NCBI GenBank assembly: GCA_001796995.1
Contig: MGOB01000048.1
Location: forward strand, 25,773-41,233
From: Chloroflexi bacterium RBG_16_68_14
GTDB taxonomy: Bacteria; Chloroflexota; Dehalococcoidia; DSTF01; RBG-16-68-14
Length of the DNA stretch: 15,461 nucleotides
Direction of reading: 5' to 3'
The translations under genes and the position numbers were made by a program. Shown in pieces: positions 6,625-14,927 of this stretch (the stretch's first letter is position 1; every line of letters begins with the position of its first letter). The notes beneath the pieces are model-generated. The model worked only from the letters and a program-made list of their open reading frames with translations. It ran no database searches and was not told where the DNA came from.

Positions 6625-9600
6625 TCACGCCGCCGCGCGGTCGTCTGCCAGGGCCCGCCGCAATCGGGTGAGCACCTTCCGCTGGTGGAGCCGCACCAGG
6701 GCCTCCACCACCTTAGGGCTGAACTGCTTGCCTGAGAACGCCACGATCTCGCGCACGGCAGCGACGACGGAGCGGGGCTTCCGATACGGGCGGCCGCTGA
6801 CCATGGCGTCGAACGCGTCGGCGACGGTCGTGATGGCGGCGACCCCGGGGATCTCGTCACCGGCCAACCCGTCCGGATAGCCGCTACCGTCCCAGTGCTC
6901 ATGGTGGGAGCGGGCGATGGCGGCCGCCAGCTCGAAGCCCGGATGGCCGGCCAAGAACTCGGCGCCCCAGACGGTATGCTGCTGCATCACCCGCCATTCG
7001 CTGTCAGCGAGCTTGCCTGGCCAGGACAACACCGCCTCCGGAACCTGCATCTTGCCGATGTCGTGCAGCACGGCGGCCAGGCCGATGCGGCCGGCATCCT
7101 CCCCACCATAACCGAGCTCAAGAGCGAGGTGCTCGGCCACCATGCGCATGCTGTGCAGATGGCGGCCTGTGGAGCGGTCATGGACCTCGGCGGCAGCGGC
7201 GAGCAGCAGCACGGTCTCCTCATGCGCCCGCACCAGGCTGTTGGAGGAGTGCTGGAGCTGCTCCATTAGTGTTCCCATCCGGGTGATGGCCGTCATCTGA
7301 GTAGCCACAGTCATGACGAACTGGGCATCCTTCGGCGTAAACGCCCCCAATCGCTTACTCCCTACGGAGAGCGTCCCGACTAGCCGGCCCTCCCAGACCA
7401 TCGGTGCGACCAAGCCCGATTTGATCCCCGCCCCACGCAGGAGCTCCCGCTGGAGGTCTGTAAGCAGCTCGTCGTGCTCCAGGTCATTCATGATGATCGG
7501 GCGAAGGGTGCGCTCCAGGATATCGCCGATGGGGTGGCCGACGCGTTCTCGCTGTTCCTGGTTCCAGGCCTGCATCAGCTCATCGGGCGCCTCGGCGAAG
7601 GCGTCTTGCGAGGTCGGCGGCGCCCTGCGGTCCGGCCAGAACACTTCAATGTTCACGCCGTCGTATCCGGCGCCCACCGAAAGGCGGTGGGCCACCAGGC
7701 GCAGCTTCTCGTTCGCATCGCCCGGAGCGGTAAGGAAGGGCACGATCTCGCCCACCAGCTTCGCCGCCTGGTCGTCGTCCAGCGAGCGTGCGCCGCTGAG
7801 ATCCTCAGGAGTGGTGGGCCGCTGGCGCTTGGCCACGTACATGGCGTTGTCCGACAGCTCGATCAGCTCAGCGATACCACCGGCCTCATCCGGGTAGACG
7901 GCGAGGCCGACGCTCGCCACCACCGGGACGGTAGCGCGAGCCTCAGGGTCGCTCAGGGTGGCACGCGCCAGTACGTCTAATATGGCTGAGCGATACCGTT
8001 CTGCCCCCGCCCGGTCAGTGTCCGGGAGGAGCACGATGAACTCGTCGCCACCGTACCGCCCCACGGTTGCCCCGTCCTGCGAGAGAGCGTTAGCGACGGC
8101 CACGAGCACGGCATCGCCCAGTTGGTGACCGTAGGTATCATTGACCGCCTTCAGGCCGTCCACATCCACCATCGCCATGGCGAACCCGCGGTTGCCGTTC
8201 GAGATGCAGAGCCGGAGCTCCTCGATGATGCCGGCGTGATTGAGGGCACCGGTGAGGGGATCGCGCCTCGTCTGCTCTCGAAGCGCCTCCTCCATCCCTT
8301 TGCGCTCCGTGATATCCGTCGCGACGCCGATGACCCCGATGATGTTGGCTTCCGCATCGCGCAGCGGTTCCACCTGGCAGTCAAACACCCGCTCGGCCCA
8401 GGCCCCCTCGTATCGCACCGATTCGCCCCGCAGCGCGCGGCGGTGGGCCGCGATAGGCCGGAATCCAGGATCATCTGTCTGGAAATACTCAAAGAGCGTC
8501 ACGCCGATGACTTGGTTGGGTTGAAGACCTAACGTCTTAAGTCCCGTACCCAGGGAGGAGGTGAACCGGAGCTCTCTGTCCACTGCCCACAACACGGCCG
8601 GCGCCTGCTCGTTCAGCAAACGGAGCCGCGCCTGGCTCTCGCGTAGTGACGCCTCCGCCGTATCGTGCTCGATAGCGATGCCAGCCAGGTGCGTGACGGT
8701 ATCGATGAGCTGCCGCTCTTCCTCGCCGGGAGCGCGAGGTTCGCCATAGTACATCGCCAGCGTCCCCAGCACGCCCCCGGTTGGGGAGAAGATGGGGGTA
8801 GACCAGCAGGCGCGAATGCCGTTGCTTAGGGCCACTTCTCGAAAGCCGGCCCACAGAGGATCGACAGCGATGTCGGACACGACGACCGGCTCTTTGCGGT
8901 AAGCCGCCGTCCCGCAGGACCCAGCCTGGGGGCCGATGGGAATCCCGTCTGCTATCGCATTGGTAAGCGCGACAGGCAGGCCGAGCGCTGCCGCTGGCAA
9001 CAGCTTCGTGCCATCGTCGCTGATCAGACAGATCGAGCAGAGCATGCCCTCCGTCTGCCTCTCGACCATGCGAACCAACTCATCCAGCGTGTCGTGCAGC
9101 GGCGCTCCGGAAGCGACCATCTCCAGCACGCGTCCTTGCGCCCGCTGCACACCGGCTTCGCGCCTCAGCCTCCGATTGAGAGTAGAGTTCTCGCGAAGGG
9201 TCAGGAGCTGGCGCAGGAAGACAAGCGGCACCACCGCGATCGCTCCGCCGATGAGCACCGGCGAAGGGCTCCCCCAGACGGCGCCCCCAATGGCCAGGCC
9301 CGAGGCCAGCAAGATGGCCGCGTACGGCAGCACCAGCCCCACCGAAGAAGGTCGCGGCGGAGCAGCCTCTTGAGGTCGCTCGTCCGGGAGGACGAAGCAG
9401 ATGCCAAGCAGGACGTAGGCCAGCAGCCAGCCCAATTCGAGGGGATTGCCGACGTTGTCGTACCCGGTGGTGGCCACCGCGTACGTGTAGATGCCGTCCG
9501 CCACGATACTGGCCAGGGTGGCTCCCACCAGGACCAGGCTGCGCCAGGAGAACCTCCCGCCGGACGCGTACAACGTCACCACTAAGGCTGTGAGCAGACC

Positions 9601-10251
9601 TATATCCAGGAGCGGGTAGCCGAGGGCGATGAGCTCGTACAGCGCGCTGTACCCACTCGATGTGACGGTCGGTTCGAGAATGTACTCCCAGGACACGACG
9701 CCGGCAATGGCCATGACGATGAGCGCGTCGATGATCCAGCGCCGGTCCTCCAGCCTCTCTTTCGGAAATACCAGGAGCGGGATCGCCGCAATGAAGGCGA
9801 TATAGCCTGCGTAGTACGCGATGTCCGCGTAGCCGGGGAACGGCGTCTCAGTGTCGAGCACGAGGTCATAGTAGGAGTACGTCCACTCCCCGATCTCCCA
9901 GGTGAGGAGGAGGAAGGCCAGGCACAGCCAGCCCAGCCGCTCCCGACCCCGGCTCCTCCGAATGGGGAAGATCGCCAGGCCAAGGGCGGCCATGGGCGGC
10001 ACATTGTAGAGGACGTTGCTGTGGATACCGAGATAGAGCTCGCTAGGAATGACGATGAGCGCAACCGTGTAGAAGACGAGGAACAGGCAGCCGGCCGCTA
10101 CGACAAGGCGCAGCAGCCTGGCCTGGCCCCTGGCCAGATCGGCGACAGCAGCGAACGGCGGGTAGTTCTTGTCAAGCACGCCGGATATCCGAGTTTCGAC
10201 CTCCCAGCCCGCGAATCGAAGCTGGAGCTGAACAGAAAGCTCGCTCCTCAT
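6625..10251 (-). CDS. Membrane sensor with GAF-PAS-GGDEF-GAF-HD-GYP domains (c-di-GMP synthesis and turnover)
   Basis: This 1208-residue protein begins with about ten hydrophobic segments (45-350) that form a membrane sensor module I cannot assign to a named family. Then follow a GAF domain (about 380-530), PAS (540-650, ending in the usual DITERK), GGDEF (655-812), a second GAF (830-995) and HD-GYP (about 1005-1195). The cyclase motif GGDEF is intact at 734-738 after DVDGLKAVNDTYGH. The inhibitory RxxD site upstream is absent: the aligned positions read Q725 and A728. The phosphodiesterase domain keeps H1063-D1064 in LHDIGK, H1116-H1117-E1118 and G1124-Y-P1126, so it should cleave c-di-GMP. 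One protein may therefore make and break the messenger, with GAF and PAS inputs setting the balance. I chose ATG 10251; an in-frame TTG at 10356 gives an unlikely basic extension. No clear promoter is visible in 10252-10442. Confidence 0.93.
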   Translation of the reverse strand: MRSELSVQLQLRFAGWEVETRISGVLDKNYPPFAAVADLARGQARLLRLVVAAGCLFLVFYTVALIVIPSELYLGIHSNVLYNVPPMAALGLAIFPIRRSRGRERLGWLCLAFLLLTWEIGEWTYSYYDLVLDTETPFPGYADIAYYAGYIAFIAAIPLLVFPKERLEDRRWIIDALIVMAIAGVVSWEYILEPTVTSSGYSALYELIALGYPLLDIGLLTALVVTLYASGGRFSWRSLVLVGATLASIVADGIYTYAVATTGYDNVGNPLELGWLLAYVLLGICFVLPDERPQEAAPPRPSSVGLVLPYAAILLASGLAIGGAVWGSPSPVLIGGAIAVVPLVFLRQLLTLRENSTLNRRLRREAGVQRAQGRVLEMVASGAPLHDTLDELVRMVERQTEGMLCSICLISDDGTKLLPAAALGLPVALTNAIADGIPIGPQAGSCGTAAYRKEPVVVSDIAVDPLWAGFREVALSNGIRACWSTPIFSPTGGVLGTLAMYYGEPRAPGEEERQLIDTVTHLAGIAIEHDTAEASLRESQARLRLLNEQAPAVLWAVDRELRFTSSLGTGLKTLGLQPNQVIGVTLFEYFQTDDPGFRPIAAHRRALRGESVRYEGAWAERVFDCQVEPLRDAEANIIGVIGVATDITERKGMEEALREQTRRDPLTGALNHAGIIEELRLCISNGNRGFAMAMVDVDGLKAVNDTYGHQLGDAVLVAVANALSQDGATVGRYGGDEFIVLLPDTDRAGAERYRSAILDVLARATLSDPEARATVPVVASVGLAVYPDEAGGIAELIELSDNAMYVAKRQRPTTPEDLSGARSLDDDQAAKLVGEIVPFLTAPGDANEKLRLVAHRLSVGAGYDGVNIEVFWPDRRAPPTSQDAFAEAPDELMQAWNQEQRERVGHPIGDILERTLRPIIMNDLEHDELLTDLQRELLRGAGIKSGLVAPMVWEGRLVGTLSVGSKRLGAFTPKDAQFVMTVATQMTAITRMGTLMEQLQHSSNSLVRAHEETVLLLAAAAEVHDRSTGRHLHSMRMVAEHLALELGYGGEDAGRIGLAAVLHDIGKMQVPEAVLSWPGKLADSEWRVMQQHTVWGAEFLAGHPGFELAAAIARSHHEHWDGSGYPDGLAGDEIPGVAAITTVADAFDAMVSGRPYRKPRSVVAAVREIVAFSGKQFSPKVVEALVRLHQRKVLTRLRRALADDRAAA

Positions 10252-10432
10252 GAAGTATCGACCAGCACACTTGCGAACCTGAGAGCTACCAGACCGGGCG
10301 CACCGGCGCGGCTCTGCGCCGCCGCTCTGGCCAGTGCGGTAGCGACACGTGACCAATGGCCCCCGCAGTATGGCCGTTCGGCCCTAGTCCCTCCCGACCG
10401 CTTCCAGGAGAATTAGGCACAGATTTACGCTT

Positions 10433-10437
10433 GGGAG
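10433..10437 (+). promoter_or_regulatory. Ribosome binding site of the first operon gene
   Basis: GGGAG at 10433-10437, five bases before ATG 10443, supports this start over the longer in-frame reading from ATG 10356. No convincing promoter can be assigned in the 191-base divergent gap 10252-10442. A small GGCC/GGCC inverted repeat around GTTC is present near 10372-10383. Confidence 0.65.
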
Positions 10438-10442
10438 TGCTT

Positions 10443-11087
10443 ATGCAAGCGAAGAAGCTGGACGCTACGACGGAGGAACTCCTCAATCCGAGCTCGCGCC
10501 ACTGGGCCAAGGTGGCGCCCGACGTGATCTCCCTGGAAGGGACGCCCGTGCAGCTCCAGCCCTCGCGCTACATCCGGGCCAAGTGGAGCGACAGGCCCAC
10601 CGGCACGGTACGGGCGCTGACGGTGCGGCCCGCCCACAACGGCCGCCAGCTCTTCTTCCACCTGGAGTGGAGAGACGAGACGCCTAACCGCACCCACTCG
10701 GGCCCCAGCTTCCCCGACGCCGCCGGCATCCTCTTCCCCGTCAACGGCGACGCGCCCCTCCAGACCATGGGCTCGCCCAAAGCACCCGTCAGCGCCTGGT
10801 ACTGGCGCGCCGACGACGAGGCCCCTCACCACATCGTTGCTACCGGCTTGGGGACGGTCACGGAGACGCCGGGCGGGCGACTGCTCGCTCGGAGCTCCTG
10901 GGACAACGGCGTGTGGCGGGTGGTGGTCGGTCGGTCGCTGCGCTCACCACAGAGCGCGGGGACGGTTGGCTTCCGCCCCGGCCGGCCGATGAAGGTGGCC
11001 TTCGCCGTGTGGGAGGGGAGCCAGGGAGAGCGGGGCGGCATCAAGGCCTTCTCCAACGGCTGGCACTCCCTTATGCTAGAGCAGTAG
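10443..11087 (+). CDS. Heme-b-binding protein of the ethylbenzene dehydrogenase gamma / type II DMSO reductase family
   Basis: This 214-residue protein resembles the heme-b subunits EbdC, DdhC, SerC and ClrC. Diagnostic segments are the aromatic W-Y-W-R-A stretch a few residues after M109 and the C-terminal VAFAVWEGSQGERGG followed by K201. In ethylbenzene dehydrogenase the heme b is held by a Met and a Lys; M109 and K201 are the natural counterparts. Family members work in the periplasm beside a molybdopterin subunit and an iron-sulfur subunit. Neither partner is here, and the N-terminus (MQAKKLDATTEEL) has no signal peptide, nor does the in-frame upstream sequence. It heads a tight operon with flavoenzymes and ETF, so I infer a cytoplasmic electron-transfer heme protein. 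The stop lies 19 bases before the next start, implying co-transcription. Confidence 0.8.
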   Translation: MQAKKLDATTEELLNPSSRHWAKVAPDVISLEGTPVQLQPSRYIRAKWSDRPTGTVRALTVRPAHNGRQLFFHLEWRDETPNRTHSGPSFPDAAGILFPVNGDAPLQTMGSPKAPVSAWYWRADDEAPHHIVATGLGTVTETPGGRLLARSSWDNGVWRVVVGRSLRSPQSAGTVGFRPGRPMKVAFAVWEGSQGERGGIKAFSNGWHSLMLEQ

Positions 11088-11106
11088 CCGCCGAGGAGCG
11101 GTACCC

Positions 11107-13059
11107 ATGGCTGCTTCTGCTCCCAGCCCGGTCCAGTTCGAATATCTCTTTCCCCCCCTGGCCGTCGGCTCCTGCCAGGTGCGGAACCGCATCCTGAGCA
11201 CGGCCCACTTCACCGGCTTCGCCAAGGACGGCAAGCCCTCAGACCGCCACCGACAGTACTGGGGGGCGAAGGCGAAGGGCGGCATCGGCCTCATCATCAC
11301 CGAGGTGCAGCCGGTGCACCCGAGCGCCGGTCGCGGCGACGGCATGATCCGGCTCTACGAGGAGGGCTGCGTCGAGGCGTTCAAGCCGGTCGTGGAGGAG
11401 GTGCACCGGCACGGGGCGCGCATCTTCGCCCAGATCTGGCAGCCCGGCAGCAACAGCAGCAGCCGGGCGCTGGGCTACCCCGTCTGGGCGCCCTCCCCCC
11501 TCGCCTCCCCCTTCTACGGCGAGATCCCCCACGAGATGACTGTCGGCGAGATCCGGGAGGTGGTCGAGGGCTTCGCCACGGCCGCCGAGCGGATGAAGCG
11601 CGCCGGACTGGACGGCGTGGAGATCCACGGCGCGCACGGCTACCTCATCGAGCAGTTCATGTCGCCCTCCTCCAACCAGCGCACGGACGACTACGGCGGG
11701 AGCGAGGAGAACCGCCTCCGCTTCGCCCACGAGGTGATCGACGCGGTGCGGGAGGCCGTGGGGCCGGAGTACACCGCCGGCATGCGCATCAGCGCCGATG
11801 AGTTTGACCCCAACGGGCTGACGCTCCAGGACATGCAGCGCATGACGCAGGCGCTGACGGCGTCGGGCAAGCTGGACTTCATCAACGTGAGCTTCTACGG
11901 CGCCGGCGGCGCCGTCATCGCGCCCATGTACATTCCGCCCGGCTCCTTCGTCTACCTGGCGGCCGGCATCAAGGAGGCGGTGGACGTCCCCGTCTTCTGC
12001 ATCGGCCGCATCAACGACCCGGTGATGGCCGAGCGCATCCTGGCCAACCACCAGGCGGACATGGTGGGCATGACCCGCGCCAACATCTGCGACCCGGAGC
12101 TGTCGAACAAGGCTCGGGAAGGCCGTCTGGACGAGATCCGCTACTGCATCGCCTGCAACGAGGCGTGCTGGGGCCGGGTGGGCTTTAACACCGGCATCAG
12201 TTGCGCCCTGAACCCCACGCCGGGTCGCGAGGAGGAGCTGGCCCTCGCCCCCGCCCCGCAGCCCAAGCGAGTGGTGGTGGTGGGCGGCGGCATCGCCGGC
12301 ATGGAGGCGGCGCGGGCGGCCGCCGTCCGCGGCCATAAGGTCAGCCTCTACGAGCGCGATACCGTGCTGGGCGGCCAGCTCCTTATCGCGGCCAAGGCGC
12401 CGGGCCGCCAGGACATGGCCGAGCCGGTGCGCTACTATCAGCGCCAGTTCGAGAAGCTGGGCGTCGAGGTGCACCTCAGCTGCGAGGTAGACCTGGACTT
12501 CATCCGGCAGGCCTCGCCCGACGCCGTCATCGTCGCCACCGGCGGCCGGGCGGGCGATCCCCCCTTCCCCAACGAGAGCGGCTGCGTGGTGCAGGCCCGA
12601 GACGTCCTCATGGGACGCTGCGAGGTGGGCGAACGGGTAGTGCTCCTCGCCGCCGACCAGGGGATGGAGGGCCTGAGCACCGCCGACTTCCTGGCCGAGC
12701 GCGGGAAGCAGGTGGAGGTGCTGGTGCCCCAGGGCGCCGCCGGAGCGGAGGTCGAGCAGATCACGCACATGATGACCCTGGCGCGCCTCTACGGCAAGGG
12801 CGTGACCATCTCCACCCTGACCGGGATACGGGCCGTCGAAGGCAACACCGTCATCACCTTCAACCCGCTGTCCGGCCGGGAGCGCCGCATCGAAGGGGTC
12901 GATACCGTGGTCGTGGCCATGGGGAGCCGGGCACGGGATGAGCTGTGGCGGGCGCTCCAGGACAGCGGCATCGAGGTCCACGGGGCGGGGCAATGCCTCT
13001 CGCCTCGCAAGCTCTACTACTGTACGCTGGACGGCCTGCGGGCGGGGCGGGCGGTCTAA
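11107..13059 (+). CDS. Old-yellow-enzyme / trimethylamine-dehydrogenase-like FMN, 4Fe-4S, FAD oxidoreductase
   Basis: This 650-residue protein has the full architecture of the 2,4-dienoyl-CoA reductase / trimethylamine dehydrogenase class. The FMN TIM barrel (about 11-340) has HGAHGY at 174-179 and the NQRTDDYGGS signature (190-199). The iron-sulfur cysteines are C347, C350, C354 and C366 (C-x2-C-x3-C-x11-C). The dinucleotide domain binds at GGGIAG (393-398) with ERDTVLGGQL (416-425). The second nucleotide loop is D517-Q-G519-M-E-G522 instead of the GxGxxG of NADPH-using relatives; this resembles TMADH, which passes electrons to ETF. With etfA and etfB downstream, I infer an ETF-linked dehydrogenase whose substrate (amine, enoyl compound or other) is unknown. 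ATG 11107 has GAGGAG at 11093-11098, spacing eight. The next gene begins 19 bases after the stop. Confidence 0.9.
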   Translation: MAASAPSPVQFEYLFPPLAVGSCQVRNRILSTAHFTGFAKDGKPSDRHRQYWGAKAKGGIGLIITEVQPVHPSAGRGDGMIRLYEEGCVEAFKPVVEEVHRHGARIFAQIWQPGSNSSSRALGYPVWAPSPLASPFYGEIPHEMTVGEIREVVEGFATAAERMKRAGLDGVEIHGAHGYLIEQFMSPSSNQRTDDYGGSEENRLRFAHEVIDAVREAVGPEYTAGMRISADEFDPNGLTLQDMQRMTQALTASGKLDFINVSFYGAGGAVIAPMYIPPGSFVYLAAGIKEAVDVPVFCIGRINDPVMAERILANHQADMVGMTRANICDPELSNKAREGRLDEIRYCIACNEACWGRVGFNTGISCALNPTPGREEELALAPAPQPKRVVVVGGGIAGMEAARAAAVRGHKVSLYERDTVLGGQLLIAAKAPGRQDMAEPVRYYQRQFEKLGVEVHLSCEVDLDFIRQASPDAVIVATGGRAGDPPFPNESGCVVQARDVLMGRCEVGERVVLLAADQGMEGLSTADFLAERGKQVEVLVPQGAAGAEVEQITHMMTLARLYGKGVTISTLTGIRAVEGNTVITFNPLSGRERRIEGVDTVVVAMGSRARDELWRALQDSGIEVHGAGQCLSPRKLYYCTLDGLRAGRAV

Positions 13060-13078
13060 CGGAAGGGAGCAGGCTGAC

Positions 13079-13933
13079 ATGGAACTCCAGCGGGTGTTGG
13101 GCAACCGACGCACCATCCGCTTCTACCTCCCGCACCGGCCGGTAGAGCGCAGCAAGGTCCAGAAGATGCTGGAGGCGGCCCGCCGCGCCTCCTGCGTGGG
13201 CAACGTCAACTCGGCCAAGGCCGTCGTCATCTGGAAGGACCAGTCCTCCTCGGAGCTGATCAAGGCCATCACACCACCCCTGGGCTACCAGCAGATGCAG
13301 ACCGCCCCCTGCTTCATCCTCTGGTACCACGACAAGGCCGCGTACGAGATCAACAAGTGGATCGGCAACCTGCTCGACCTGGTAGACCAGCGCCGCATCG
13401 GCGACGACCCGGAGCTGACGAAGCAGGTCATCGACCAGAACCTGCGCGCCGCCTTCTCGGCCACCTGGGAGCAGTCGGCGGTGGCGCCCCTCGCCTTCAT
13501 GGACCTGGGCCAAGCGATAGCCCAGGCGACCATGATGGCCTGGGACCTGGGTCTGAGCACCTGCTGCATGAGCACCCCTCGCCTGGAGCAGATCGGCAAG
13601 CTCCTCAACCTGCCGGACACGGCGGTGCCCGTCTGCCTCATGTCCGTCGGCTACCCAGCCGAATCGTGGGAGGCGGGCGGCCAGACCCGCAAGGCCCCCT
13701 TCACCGACCTCTTCTCCGAAATGAAGTGCGGTACGCCTTTCGAGGAGGACCCGCAGGTAGTCGAGGAGCTGAAGCGGGACGGGCTGGTCCAGGAGCCGGC
13801 GCCCCTGCCCTGGCGCGACGACGAGCTGAAGTACGTGCGCCACGCCCTCAATCTAGAGGCGCGAGTCGTCGCTCCCCAGTTCCAGCAGCCCGCCCCGGCA
13901 GGCGGCCAGGAGGCTCCCGCCGAGGGGTCGTAG
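13079..13933 (+). CDS. Nitroreductase-family flavoprotein with long C-terminal extension
   Basis: This 284-residue protein starts with the family phosphate-binding motif R10-R11-T-I-R14 and is followed by a helix and the ASCVGNVNSAK segment typical of FMN-binding nitroreductases. The core helix with AQATMMAWDLGLSTCCM and the VCLMSVGYP strand are also family hallmarks. It is longer than the usual 180-220 residues: there is an insertion around 80-125 and a C-terminal tail after about 215 ending in a proline/alanine-rich, probably disordered stretch. It should be a homodimeric cytosolic FMN enzyme. The operon suggests it shares electrons or a substrate with the flavin oxidoreductase and ETF. A reductase, dehydrogenase or flavin-fragmenting role cannot be told apart from sequence. 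The start is ATG 13079 with GGGAG/AGG purines upstream. The stop is four bases before the etfA start. Confidence 0.85.
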   Translation: MELQRVLGNRRTIRFYLPHRPVERSKVQKMLEAARRASCVGNVNSAKAVVIWKDQSSSELIKAITPPLGYQQMQTAPCFILWYHDKAAYEINKWIGNLLDLVDQRRIGDDPELTKQVIDQNLRAAFSATWEQSAVAPLAFMDLGQAIAQATMMAWDLGLSTCCMSTPRLEQIGKLLNLPDTAVPVCLMSVGYPAESWEAGGQTRKAPFTDLFSEMKCGTPFEEDPQVVEELKRDGLVQEPAPLPWRDDELKYVRHALNLEARVVAPQFQQPAPAGGQEAPAEGS

Positions 13934-13937
13934 CGCT

Positions 13938-14927
13938 GTGGAGGCGCCGCCCGTCTGGGCCGTCCTTCCACCGTCGACCGCAGCAGACGCCCTATCGCAG
14001 CTGCTCACCAGCGCCCGACGCCTGGCCAAGCCGCCCGGAGCCTCCATCGAGGCAGTCATCTTCGGCGAGCCTCCTGACAGCCTTCGCTCCACGATAGCCG
14101 ACTACGGCGCCAGGCGGGCCTACTGTGTCACCTGCGACCATGGAGTGCCCTCATCGTCCGCCGCGGCGGCTGCTCTCGCCGGCCTCGCCCGCGACCACGC
14201 ACCTCGGGCGCTGCTGCTGCCGGACCTGCCCCAGGGCCGCGAGCTGGCCGCTCGCGTCGCCGCCCGCCTGGGTGCCGGGCTGGCCACCGGCTGCCGATGG
14301 GCGGAGACGTGCGAAGAAGGCATCCGGGTCGTGCGCGCCGCCTACGAGGGCCGGGCCTCCTGCACGCTCCTCATCGTTTCGGAACCTGCCGTCCTGACGC
14401 TGGAGCTGAGCTCCGCCACCGCACCGCCGCCGGGGCAGCCCGCCGACTGTGAGCTCCTGCGCGTGTCCTCGCCGAAGCCCGCGCCCGCAGGACCGGAGGT
14501 ACTCGAGGTGCGGCCCGTCGATCCTTTCGAGATGGAGCTGGAGGAGGCGACGGTGATCGTGGCGGGTGGCGCCGGCGTGGGCGGCCCGGACGGCTTCGCG
14601 CTGCTGGGCGAGCTGGCGCGGCGGCTCGGCGGCGCCGTAGCCGCCTCCCGGGTAGCCGTGGACGCCGGCTGGGTGCCCTACCACCGCCAGGTCGGCCAGT
14701 CGGGCCGGGTGGTGGCGCCGCGGCTGTACATCGCCTGCGGCATCTCCGGAGCCGTGCACCACCTGACGGGCATCCGCGACGCCGAGACGGTGGTCGCCAT
14801 CAACACCGACTCCTACGCGCCCATCATGGGCCGCGCTGGCCTGGCGCTGGTGGGCGACGTGCGGGAGGTGGTGGCCGCCCTCATCGACCGGCTGGACGAA
14901 GAGAACGCAACACTGGGGAGCCCATGA
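13938..14927 (+). CDS. etfA: Electron transfer flavoprotein alpha subunit
   Basis: This 329-residue protein matches EtfA/FixB in length. The N-terminal domain (about 1-175) is the adenine-nucleotide-hydrolase-like fold. The C-terminal FAD domain has V252-G-Q-S-G-R257, followed by G268-I-S-G271 and H275, the residues that hold the flavin. The usual D-x-x-A-P-I-F loop reads DSYAPIM and the segment after it is GRAGL rather than the usual AD-containing one, a modest departure close to the flavin. The subunit pairs with EtfB to carry electrons from dehydrogenases to the quinone pool or another acceptor. The start is GTG 13938 with GAGGGG about ten bases upstream. The stop overlaps the etfB start. 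The order alpha then beta is the reverse of the common etfB-etfA arrangement. Confidence 0.93.
   Translation: MEAPPVWAVLPPSTAADALSQLLTSARRLAKPPGASIEAVIFGEPPDSLRSTIADYGARRAYCVTCDHGVPSSSAAAAALAGLARDHAPRALLLPDLPQGRELAARVAARLGAGLATGCRWAETCEEGIRVVRAAYEGRASCTLLIVSEPAVLTLELSSATAPPPGQPADCELLRVSSPKPAPAGPEVLEVRPVDPFEMELEEATVIVAGGAGVGGPDGFALLGELARRLGGAVAASRVAVDAGWVPYHRQVGQSGRVVAPRLYIACGISGAVHHLTGIRDAETVVAINTDSYAPIMGRAGLALVGDVREVVAALIDRLDEENATLGSP

Noticed and set aside
10356..10442. N-terminal extension of the heme-b protein as a hidden signal peptide
   Set aside because: The sequence is proline-rich with no hydrophobic core, and the ribosome site fits ATG 10443.
11239..13116. Very long open frame on the minus strand across the flavin oxidoreductase gene
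   Set aside because: It is antisense to a clearly recognised protein with intact motifs; long reverse frames are expected in GC-rich coding DNA, and its translation is His/Arg/Ala-rich without family features.
12860..13843. Minus-strand open frame across the nitroreductase gene
   Set aside because: It is a shadow of the plus-strand gene, with low-complexity composition.
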